A DNA stretch of 64,000 nt from Massariosphaeria phaeospora (taxonomy: Eukaryota > Ascomycota > Dothideomycetes > Pleosporales). The first letter of the stretch is position 1, and each line of letters starts with the position of its first letter. The notes under the pieces were generated by a model. The model saw nothing but the letters and a program-made list of their open reading frames with translations. It searched no databases and was not told the origin of the DNA. The DNA lies in NCBI GenBank assembly GCA_011032825.1, contig JAADJZ010000029.1:372001-436000 (forward strand). The letters are read 5' to 3'. Both the position numbers and the translations under genes were made by a program. Below, one piece after another: positions 23,008 through 33,501 of the stretch.

Positions 23008-25363
23008 ATGAGTCCCAACGACATCGCCACTACCTCTACATCTCCGAATTCAGATTCCACGACGAGTCTCGCGCCGTACGCTGAAGGACCTGGCGCAGCG
23101 CAATTCGTGTCAAATCTTTCGCCGCGACAGCTTCAACACTTGCAATTTGCCGTCCCGGCGAGCAAGGATCCACAGCGCTTTTCGCAGTTTCTCGAAGGGC
23201 CGCGGCAGACGCCTATTCCGAACCGGTTTACGTTCGAGGCGATCGATGCAACGACTAGGAAGCAGAAGGCGGAGAGTTCTGGAAAACAGGGGAGGGACAG
23301 GGCAGGAAGCAAGAGTGCGAAGAATGTGCAGGCGGGTAGTAAGGCTAGCATCCTGAGTGGTGGGAAGCATGGAAGAGGAGACAGTCAGAGTTCGAGTGAT
23401 GCGGGACAGAGTGGGAGAGAAAGGAGTGCGACTGTCAGTTCGACAGCGCCGAGCATCGATCTGCTGAAGGAGGTCGAGAGAGTAAGGACCGCGGTGGACA
23501 TCGTCGACTGGCGGTTCTACATTACAGGTGCTTGTATATTTCTGCTGAACCTCGTGGTGGCATGGGATATAACTAGTCTTCCAATGGCTCTGCCGGTAGG
23601 TGATGAACTCTGTTGTGAACGTGCTGTCACTGACAGTACAACAGACGATAGCCACAGCCCTCCACGGCTCGGCAGTAGACTCTTTCTGGCTCGGTATCTC
23701 GTTCCTCGTCACCGCGACCGTTTTCATACCTCTCTTTGCGACCTTCTCGAATATCTTCGGCCGAAAAGCAATGCTTCTCTCCGCTCTCACTTTCTTCACC
23801 GTGGGTGCACTCATCTCAGGTATTTCCCACGACATTACAGGGCTCCACATTGGATGCTCGGTACAGGGGATTGGTGCAGGTGGCATCTGTGTTCTCTCCA
23901 AGATCATTGTGTCAGACTTAGTGTCGGTGGCGGATCGTTGGAAGTGGGCCGCTATGCTCGGAGCCATGTAGGTGATGATTCTCTTGATCACCATTTGCGT
24001 AACTAACCATCATGACAGCTGGGCCGTCGGCGCAATTACGGGCCCCATCCTCGGGAACGCACTCGCAGAAAACAGCCAATGGCGATGGATTTTCTGGATA
24101 AACCTCCCCTTTAGCATCCCAGCCTTTATTGTCCTCGCTGTCGTCGCACAGCTCAGGTCCGCAGCGCCGGGTTCTGTTCTCGTTAAACTCCGTAATATCG
24201 ACTGGTTCGGCTCCGTTCTCTTCACCGGATCGCTGATGTCTGTTTTCCTCGGACTAACCTGGGTAAGGCAATTCTCGTTCATTTGTTTTTCGTCGAGCAA
24301 GATCGCCCGGTCTTGAACGGAGAATTTACATGTTCTTTAGACCCGAAGGATTGCACTAACCATCATCCGAACAGGGCGGTACTCTGCATGCATGGTCCAG
24401 TGTCCAGACTCTTCTACCACTTCAGTTCGGGCTTATCGGCCTCGTACTCTTCTGCCTCTGGTCGCGGTTTTCCTCGACTCCGAGCATCATCAGCCTAGAA
24501 GGCTTTTCGGACCCCTCGACCCTTGTAGCGTACTTTGGGGCTATGATCCAGGGTGTGATCGTATTCGCAGCCTTGTACTTTTTGGTAAGTTGGTAACCAA
24601 GAGCGGAACCCGGGCATCCGATGCGATTGCCTAGCCGCCTGAAGCTGAGCTGACATGTACACCATAGCCATTCTACTTCAGTGTCGCTAAGCATACGCTC
24701 AGCCACACACACACTGGGGTCCAATTGATCTCGTGGACCATCCCTCTTGCCATTCTTGCGGGCGCAACCGTCGTTGCCATCGGTAGATGGGGTTGTTGGC
24801 GTTGGGCGATATGGTCGGGCTGGGGCCTGGTCGTGCTCGGAATAGCATTGACTAGCCTGCTCACTCGGGTGTCGTCCTCCACTATGTGGGTCGCCATCGC
24901 AATCGTCTCGGGCTCCGGTGTTGGCATACTATACCCAAGCCTGAGTGCGGCCTCCCAACTCGCTGTCTCCCACGACGAAGAATACGAACTCACCAGAGCA
25001 GTCACCAACTTCGTCTTCTTTCAATTTCTTGGCCAGGCGCTGGGGGTCAGTGTTGGCACTTCTATCTTTCAAAATCAGTTCTCTCGAAACGTAAGGAATA
25101 ACACGACGTTCGAGGAACACGCCGCGCATTATACCAACGACGCTGTTGCGCTAGTTTCACGTATAAGGGCAACAGAAAGTGCAGAAGAAAGCTCCAGGAC
25201 ACAGATGCAAGAGGTGTATGTGGAGTCCTTGAACTTACTCTGGATCATTTTGGCTGCCCTAGCAGGCGCAGCTCTGCTCGCGAGCCTTCTCATAAAGAAA
25301 AAAGATATGAAGAGGAACAGAGACGTGGAAATGAGGAACTTCGACACGAGCGGTACCGTTTAG
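23008..25363 (+). CDS. MFS multidrug-type exporter (DHA2, 14-TM class)
   Basis: Predicted plasma-membrane proton-coupled exporter, 686 residues. Exons: 23008-23595, 23645-23967, 24019-24262, 24375-24584 and 24668-25363; all junctions keep frame. About 165 hydrophilic, Ser-rich residues precede TM1 (FYITGACIFLLNLVVAWDI). MFS signatures follow: GRKAMLLSALTFF (motif A region), GCSVQGIGAGGICVL, WAVGAITGPILGNAL (motif C, antiporter signature) and WRWIFWINLPFSI. Many further hydrophobic segments run to TM14 (LNLLWIILAALAGAALLASLL), followed by a short basic tail. The family exports drugs, toxins or amino acids; the substrate here is not predictable. There is no biosynthetic core gene beside it. Confidence 0.9.
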
Positions 25364-26582
25364 TGTCAAACGGTAAGCTCTTGTCGGTTAACTCATAGCT
25401 GTTCTATGGTACCAGATGCATAGACTCGGTGTTTGTCTTTTTGGGATGGCGTTTCTTGATGACTGTTAGCAATCACTTTACGATGGGATGTTAACGAACA
25501 TTGGTGCAGGTGGTGGATATACCCTTTTTCATTCTTACCTTTTGGTTACTTATGTCGGACCTAGTACGTATGGAAACGAATCAGAGTTGCGCCGAGTGCA
25601 TTCATGATTGAGCTTCTGTCTCTAGAAAATTAACCACTGTCCCGTTCATCATCAGAGGAAGACGAGCCCGAGGCTCTTTCACTATCAGTTTTGTGTGGGT
25701 GACCAGGCCTGCCAGGCAACCACCCCGTGGTCACTGTTTCTTCGTAGAAGAATCAATTCACGATTTAGAATCTGAGAATCCGTATTTTCAGCATAGTTTT
25801 GCTATTTCCTAAGACGAGTTTCCTCAATCGATCCGAAGGCTAATTCACCGGTGAGAAGGTTATCCTTGGCGAAGACACGCGCAGTCGCTGCGCGCACAAG
25901 TGCGAGTATGTCGGGTGTCGACATCGAGAAGGTGCAGAATGGACAGGCTGCCGTCTTCCCTTTGGAGCTGCCTTTACACGAGAGAGCTTGCTGGCAGACA
26001 TGCTGGACCCGCGCGGCCGCAGTTGCAGTCTCCCGTCATCCGATTAGTCGAGATCGAACAATCATCATTCGCTGGAGAAGGGTGCAGATGCAAGTCTTGA
26101 TATTGCGATGGAAGTACGAAGTCGTCGTGCCACGAAGTCGCGGTGTTGCAAATAATCTGAGTGGGGCTGGGACGGAAATGGTCCGTGCGTCATCGTCATG
26201 CACCATGTCCGCCTCCACAACACCAACCAAACACAACACACACCTATCGCTATCATCAAGATTGCTTTGAAAAACTTGGTCAAGCATGTTTCAGTTTCGG
26301 AACCAGGTTACGCCACGTCTGCCACGCACAGCGCCACGGTCTTGTGCGACAAACATGTTTTGGTGCGGTGGTTGGGGCGTCCCAGCCTCGTCCTCTAGAT
26401 CTCAACCTCCTCTTTACAGCACCAGCCCAAACTGCCTTTATGATTAAAACTAAGCCTCGCTTCGTTGACCGGAATGCTTCCATCCCTTGCCTTTCATCCC
26501 CGTCAATATCTCATCAGAAAGGTCTCGCTCGGTGATTCGTTAATACATATTTCGATATCGGGATCAGTCAGCACAAGTCAAG
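25364..26582. other. Intergenic
   Basis: No gene is supported. Near 25692-25728 is a short inverted repeat (GTGACCA ... TGGTCAC). Upstream exons of the Ser/Pro-rich protein may lie near 26400-26580 but could not be fixed. Confidence 0.4.
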
Positions 26583-28203
26583 ATGCGTGGAAACTCGTCA
26601 ACATGGACATCAGTGTCGCTGTCAGCCGCTGTGTCAGGTCAGGGCTATAGTAATGGTCCGGTAATTCCTATCACACTGAACAGTAAGTTCTTACGCCATT
26701 TTTACACGCAAGTCGATGGGCTAACGTTCGCAAGCATCCGTAACTTCCATCACCCTCCCTTACTGGCCAGGCCAGAGCTCAGTTACAGCTCCAGTTACTA
26801 TTGGTATTCCGACTTCATCAGCATCCAAGGTGCCTTGCGAGACGGAAATCATCATATCTGTCCCGCTTCCGTACCCCTCAGCTAGCTATAGCCCGTCGAG
26901 TCCCCCGGTTTCCACGATCGTATACCCCCCGAGCTTGTCGCCAGGGACTCATAGTCCTCCGGTTCCTACGTCCATTCCGGGGTCTTATATTGTTCCGTCG
27001 ATCTCCGAGACGCTCTACCCGTCCCTCATATCTGAGTCGTCTTCCTTCTCGAGTGCCTCGGAGAGCATGATCATCATCGTGCCACTACCATCCCCGAGCT
27101 CAGGTCTACAAACTAGTCCGATACCATCTGTCTCTGCGACGAGTGCTGCGACGACTGGTATCACTGGGGCGCCCCCGGTTCCTACATCGAACGAGATACC
27201 CGAGCCTACCCCGTCCCACACAGAGCCTGTAGTCATCCCTCCGCCATCGGGCTCGGCTTCCTTCTCGTACCCAGTGCCTTCTGGATCTCAGCCGACGCTC
27301 CCTTCTATGAGCTCGAGCCCGGTCTCGTTACCAGTGTCGGATTCCCAGAGTGCGGTTCCTCCTCCAGCGAGTCTAGATCTCAGCTCTACATCGGTACTGT
27401 CCGCTCCAGCGACTATCATCGTTCCTCCATTAGCAAGTTCAGATGTACCCGCCAGTTCGGAGACTATCGTGGTTCCTCCGATATTTAGCTCAAGCCCGGT
27501 CTTCAACACAGTTCCATTACCTTCGGGCACAGTCGTGATTTCATCACCGGCGACTTCAATTCCAGGAGCATCATCCCTTCCAGAGGCCCTGACTTCGAGT
27601 CTCAGTTCAGCCTCGTCCATATCAACCTCGATAATAACATATCAGACTTTCGTTTCGACGCCTTCGGCTCCATCCACATTGCTGACAGCGACTTCACAAC
27701 TACCATCCGATATTTCAACTCTTGTCTCCTCAGTTGCTTCCGAAACACCACTATCATCCGTGGTTTCCAGTTTCTTCTCCTCAGTTGCATCCGTAACACC
27801 ACTACCATCCGAGATTTCAAGTCTCTCCTCGTCGCTCGCATCTGAGCTTTCTTCGATCATCTCCGAAACTTCTGTGGCTACCCAGGCGCCTGGAACGACT
27901 GTCACAACCGCCATTAGTAGCGCCGAGACCGGGCTCACCACACTGATAACGTCCGGAACGACCAGTGCTGAGTCTGAGATCTCCACGCCTACGACTTCAG
28001 AGGTCACCAGCGTCACAGCCGCCGGCTCGTCCGCGCAGACCACTCTTGCCACAACATCAACATCGAGCCCAAGCCCGAGCACAGACAGCACTGATATTCC
28101 ACCTGCACCGAGCGCAGGTGGTGCTACGGGCTATGGCACCAATGGCGGCAAAGAGAGGGTGTGGTGGTTGGCCTTCTTAATACCTTTTCTCTTCGCATTC
28201 TGA
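26583..28203 (+). CDS. Ser/Pro/Thr-rich GPI-type cell-wall protein, 5' end uncertain
   Basis: Exons 26583-26682 and 26735-28203 join in frame across a 52-bp intron, giving about 522 residues. The sequence is dominated by Ser, Thr, Pro and Val with degenerate repeats of the type SSVASETPLSSVVSS and IIVPP. It ends in GTNGG, a short charged segment and a hydrophobic tail (WWLAFLIPFLFAF), the layout of a GPI-anchor signal. Heavy O-mannosylation and a surface location are expected for such proteins. No signal peptide follows the chosen ATG, so a short 5' exon encoding one may be missing or the start may be wrong. The repetitive codons produce long antisense frames that are artefacts. The family is fast-evolving and function beyond wall or adhesion is not inferable. 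Confidence 0.65.
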
Positions 28204-29423
28204 GAAAACACCGAACTATCGGTTTGCATATTTACGCTTCATGTATCCTTACGATATCGTTGTTATTAGTTTAATCTGGCCATGGACGGCGTTCTGGGAT
28301 TGGAACTGGATATACCTAGGAAGGATACGGTCTGGCGTTTATGGTTCCTCATACCCCTTGATATAGATACTTGGATGGTGGGCCTGCGCGAGTAGGGGAT
28401 TTTGCTGTTATGTCACTGAAGATCACCGACTGATCTCAGAAGATGAGATCAGTGAAATATGTAGAACTGAATCAAATAATGTGTATTATCACCCAACACT
28501 GCGACCATTTGCCTGATTATGAACCTGGTATGACCATTTTGTGTTAAGCTAGGCCGGGGTCTCCGCTTTGTAGAGCCGAGCTAGATAATTGACCCCGCGA
28601 GGCCACGTCTCCTCTCCCTGCTTCTTCGTGACAACATGACGACGCTTCACACCCCCAACCATCCCTTCCTGGATATTCACTGCGGCCGACCATCTTCGAA
28701 CGATGAATGCAACTCGATGCGGCATTCTCGGCGGATTCGCGCGAGATCCGTGAGCAGCAAAACCTCTCGGGTAGCCAACAAGCGGATCAAGCCGAGCGCG
28801 ATTACTTGACGAAAATATTCAAGTACGTGGAAGGCCGTGGTCCAATTTGTACACGCGCATATCTTCCGGCCTCCTTCAGTTTATAGAACACGAACAGACA
28901 GCTCCACTTCAAGACATTGGATGAGCTCAAAGACTCCGCTAGGAGGTACATCTGCTCGACTTCATGGACGTCGACTAGTTTCTTATCCGGCCCCCGTCGC
29001 TTTGTGTTCCATCAAATAAGAAGTTGATCTCGAGCGTCTACACCATCTCCGAGTCTTTAGCAGGTCGCTATGATGTATTCTTGGGATTCGCAAAACAGCC
29101 AGGTCCTGTATCTTGTGGCATCTGTGCTTATCAGTTACACTATCAGACTCTTGGGTTTGGGGCAGTAGGTGAGGTTGCGCTATCGCTTTGATTGGTTCAG
29201 AAAGGTAGGTGAACGCAGTCGGGTGGGGTTTGGTTTGAGCAGCAAAAGACAGGACGAGGACAGTAAATGTGTGCAGATGGCCATCTGTATCACACAAGTT
29301 AAGTTTCAGTCACATTGGAAGTGCACCCTGATGGCGTTGGATAGGTAATAGGACCGATTTACAATTTGTGGACACCATTAATGCTGCAACAGGGTAGAAG
29401 CCGCGGTTCCCAGAAAAGTCGTA
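28204..29423. other. Intergenic with a possible gene relic near 28700-29030
   Basis: No intact gene is present. In one frame at about 28708-28866 a 50-residue charged stretch (containing REIREQQNLSG and AERDYLTKIFKYVEG) reads like coding sequence, and a second piece (ELKDSARRYICSTSW) follows at about 28920-28965 in another frame. These may be fragments of a decayed gene, but no family is recognised. Confidence 0.3.
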
Positions 29424-29507
29424 TTCACCTCGTTTACTTCACCTCGTATACTTCACCTCGTATACTTCACCTCGTTTACTCCACCTCGTTTACTTCACCT
29501 ACCTATC
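29424..29507 (+). repeat. 14-bp tandem repeat upstream of GHKL-like gene A
   Basis: Five consecutive copies of TTCACCTCGTWTAC (one starts TCC) plus a degenerate sixth lie 99-182 bp upstream of the start codon at 29606. The copies differ only at one T/A position and one T/C position. The array is probably in the promoter or 5' leader. Confidence 0.8.
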
Positions 29508-29605
29508 CCAAGGTTGGGCAACACCACGTCCACGTCAACAACAACCTTGAGAACCTCGCTTTCTCCACCTCAGAGTTCGCTCTGAAACGACACGACTGAT
29601 TCGGT

Positions 29606-32600
29606 ATGGCGTTCGAATACGACGACCCTCATCTAGTCGACTGGGGCTTCGAAGACACCGGCGCCGATATAGATTACACCAATGATCTGAAGTGGATCCA
29701 ACACAGCAAACGTGAGCACCTGGGGTTCCAACATAAATATGTGCCCAACTGGACCAACAGAGAAGCTTTCCGGGAGATTTACCAGAATTGGTACGTAGAC
29801 GAGTCCATTATATATGTTTATTGACACCAATTATGCACAGGAGGGACGGAATCCGCAGAACTTTCGGCCTCACCTTGCGTCAATTCAAACCCCAGTATAG
29901 GGAAGACGCTCGAACTATTCTTATCCAAGTTTTCCACCCTAGCACCAAAAGGTTACTCGGTTACCTGCGCTTTCGATACGACAAAAATGACGAAGGAGAA
30001 CTTGAAGCAACAAACTTCGGCGCATCACTACAACAGTATAATCTTTCCATAGGCGGCACCACGAAGGCTGGCGACCAGGGACAATCAGGAGAATTCGGGG
30101 AGGGACTCAAGCTTGCTGCTCTCATATTTCGACGCCATCCAAACAACTTTACATTCCGCATTGAAAGTTCAAGTTTCAAGTGGAACTTCATTTTCAATCA
30201 AGATTTGAAGCTTGTCTGCCAGTTCACCCGCATCGAAAGCAATAAGTTTGAGAAAGAGAAGAAGTTGGCAAAGAACAAGCCGAGGACGACTGTTCACCAC
30301 GCTTGGGAGGATGTGTCCGTTTTCATCGGAACTCCGCGAACAGGTTTGGCTTCGACGGGTGATCGAGGCAAGAGTAACAAGATCCCTCTCGCCGAATTCA
30401 GACAGTGGCTAGGAGTTACAATCGATATCAGGCCCCCTAGATTGATTATGACAGATGCTGGCGACTTGATCATGGACAAACCCCACCAGGGCATCCTGTA
30501 CCTCCGTGGTTTACAGCTCCCAGGTGGAAGTGGCAGTGGTAAACCCTACCGTTACTCGTACAACTTTCTTGAAGGGAAAACCAATCGAGAGCGGGACGTT
30601 ATGAGAAGTGCTACATCAGAAGCACGCCAGGTTACTGCTATCTGGGCAGCAGCGATAAAAGACGATGGCAAGGGAGACTCCAATCTGATCTCTGCCTACA
30701 CTGACCTGCTACTGGGTTCTATAAACAAGTATGCGGACGTCTTGTTGGATAGCGAAGATATACCCTTGAGTTTGGATACCGCTACTAGAATCTGGGCACA
30801 TATGTGCTCTGACCGGGATGGCCAGGGAAAGGTCTTTTACTATTGCCCGGGCAATGGTAAAGATGTAGGTAACCCCAATCTACGTACCCATACGATAGTT
30901 GCTAACCGTCTGAAGGAGAGCCACATTATTAGACACATCCTGAAACTGCGGCCTATTCCAATCGAGCGAACACTCTGGATGCTATTCCGCAAATTGAATC
31001 TCTGCCGCACACCGGAGGAGGAACAGCAGTATCGATTTTCCCAGGCCCGTATAGTCGAAGTACCAGATGAAGAATTTGCTCAAAACGTTAGTTGGATGCT
31101 GCAATGCTGTATCCACGCGCATCCAGCGACCCAATTTATCGGTTTCGAATTGGTGGACGGCAAGAACTTCGAAACCGACGCTTTCTACGTCAAGCCAACA
31201 TGGAAATTGAACAGCAGATGGTTTACATATGAAGGGGCCCATTTAGATGCTTACTGTCAAGAAGCGCGCCCAGATGAAACCCGACCCTTCTCCTGCGATC
31301 ACACCGTCCTTTGGTTATGGGAGTATATGATCGCTGGTCTGATTGCGCAAGGCGAGCATCCACGAATTACCAAAGCAGAGAATTGGCTTAAGACTATGGC
31401 GAGGACCAGACTATTGCAGATGCCTCGGAGTATCAAGTGCACTCGCACAGGGCGGAAAGGTCAATTGTCTGTTTCGTGGGTATCTGTTGACTCTCAACAA
31501 AACAAAGATAAGCCGATCAAGATCGTTCTGCATTCGGACCAGTGTGCAAGCCATCAATGGCCATCCTTGAAGGTTACCTTCCTGTTTTCTCCCAGAACAG
31601 AAGAAGAAGGTACGACCGAATCTACTGATGCTAGATCCATCTAACTAACGTCAATACAGGAATAAGCTGTGATTGTCCAGCCCAATTCTCGCATGTCAGT
31701 AGCAGTGGTGTAACCTTCGACAAATTGGACCCTACGAAGGAGTATATTCCTTCCGTGTCGAGAGATCTGGAGGGCTCTTTCTTTGGCAAACGTCCGAATG
31801 GTATCCGACCACTTAGCGAAGATCTAATCAAGCTAGAATCAACCGACGATTCTATCTCAAGTAAGTATCATTTAAATCTTTCCGATTTATTGCTAACCGT
31901 ACATAGATGGCGTCAATGCGCCTAGCTCTGATCCTATTGATGAAGACGAAATGGAATTAGTCATCGACAATATCGATGATCTTTCGGAATCAGCCTCACT
32001 TTACGAGGATCCACAGAGGAATGGATCATGGTCTTCTAGTATAGTTGGACCTAGTATTACTCCTGGTAGCGCCCTCCAGTCTTCACTCCGATCTTTCTCT
32101 CCATCGCCGACTGCTAGGCCCGGATTTTCAATGAATAGGAGCCATATCATATCCCATCCGGCAGAGGAGACCTATAGTAAGTACAATACACCTAGTATGA
32201 AGGACTTGTTACTGACTCTATCAAGTTCTTGGGAAGCGAATCGAACACGGCGCGTTGGACTGGGGTGGCAGCTTCCCCGGAAGCCATAACTTCTACCGCA
32301 CTCTTAATCAGCCTAACGAAGAGGTCTTCATCGCGAAACCAAAGGACGACATTATCAACAGCAGCCAAAAACGTTCTCTCAACCGATCGACGACTAGTAA
32401 GCCAGGAAAGCAGAGCAGGCTTGGAGAAGGCCGTGCTGTCGATCAGGTACAGGCTTCGGAGCCGCGTGGTTCGTCTTCAAATACGCCACGCCGATTTCAA
32501 GACATGATGCAGCGTCAGCGTACTCTCGGCCCATCTGCCAATGATTATTTCGGGATCGGTTTGCCCAGCTTCGAATCTCTTATCACCCCGACCTCAAGGC

Positions 32601-32659
32601 GAACGGGTACTTCTTCGAAGACTCCAGCTCCGAAGAGTGGTGTCACGTATCGTTACTAG
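29606..32659 (+). CDS. GHKL (Bergerat-fold) ATPase-like protein, paralogue A
   Basis: Unrecognised fungal family, 952 residues. Exons: 29606-29790, 29841-31609, 31660-31860, 31907-32176 and 32226-32659; all phases agree. The first junction rebuilds REIYQNWRDG, in which E57, N61 and D64 match the GHKL N-box ExxxNxxD (as in Hsp90 ELISNSSDA). NFGA at 120-123 sits where DxGxG is expected, IGGTTKA at 132-138 matches the lid segment (LGTIAKS in Hsp90), and GEFGEGLK at 145-152 matches GxFGxGxx. Later blocks shared with paralogue B include AWEDVSVFIGTPR, a YNFLEGKTNRERD stretch, YEGAHLDAYC, FSCDHTVLWLWEYMI and CDCP. The last 250 residues are Ser/Pro-rich and variable. No signal peptide or membrane segment is seen. 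ATP binding is inferred; the biological role is unknown. Confidence 0.85.
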
Positions 32660-33501
32660 GGAATTCAGTGATAGCTTGGGGAACATTGCAGCGATGATAT
32701 ATATCGGAATGAGAGACCGGAAAGGCGTAAGTTTGATTATTGATCTCTGGAAAACTGGCGAGCATTCAGGTCCTGACTTTGACTCTGCTATATGGTCATC
32801 ACAGCATTGAGCTAAAGTTGCAAAAGGCGGTCATGATTGGAGGTATGTAACATAACAGGTCTCGGTTTAAACCATGCTTTCATTAGGTCATTAGTCGTTT
32901 CGTTATCCTTCGAAGCACGACGACGATAGCCATCAGAGTCTGACGCAAAGGTCAGCTCGATAGTATTATAAAAGCCAGCGTAGATGGTTGACACCTCAAC
33001 TAATTTCTACTTGGATCCTGGCATTTTTTCAGACGTTAATGAACTTGCTAGCATTTCAGCAATTCATGGTATTCGTAACAACGAAGTGAGATGCAAGAAT
33101 TTGGGTTTCACTCACATCTTTCACTCGCATCACTCGCATCTTTTGCACCTGTCGCACACCGCCTTTCCGTGTTACAAGCTAATGAGGTGAAGGTGGAGGT
33201 AGCGTATCCACAGTTATACGAGGGCGATATTTACCCTTTCTGATTTTGTAGAGTTTCTCACGTCCTCTCAAGTATCCCTCACTCGAGATAATACCTATTT
33301 GCGGTCTTTCGGCGCCTTTACCTTTAGACTGGTCGGCAGCTCTTTTCTATATCTTCTCTCCTTCCATCTAGCTGTCACCTACAGCCTTTCCCACCCATCT
33401 TATCGATATCTTCGGCTCAGTCCTTCGCAGTCTTCGATATCAGCTCACACTCTTCATTGACAAACCCTACGCGTGGCGTGGTTAGCTTGTCTACTGGAAA
33501 T
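32660..33501. other. Intergenic between the two GHKL-like paralogues
   Basis: No gene is supported in these 842 bp; it probably contains gene A's 3' UTR and gene B's promoter. Confidence 0.45.

Noticed and set aside
27642..28091. A 149-codon antisense frame under the GPI-type protein.
   Set aside because: It is a composition artefact of the Ser/Thr-repeat codons; no motif, intron or start context supports it.
29788..29840. An alternative start of GHKL-like protein A within 29788-29840.
   Set aside because: That stretch is the first intron; splicing it restores the N-box shared with paralogue B.
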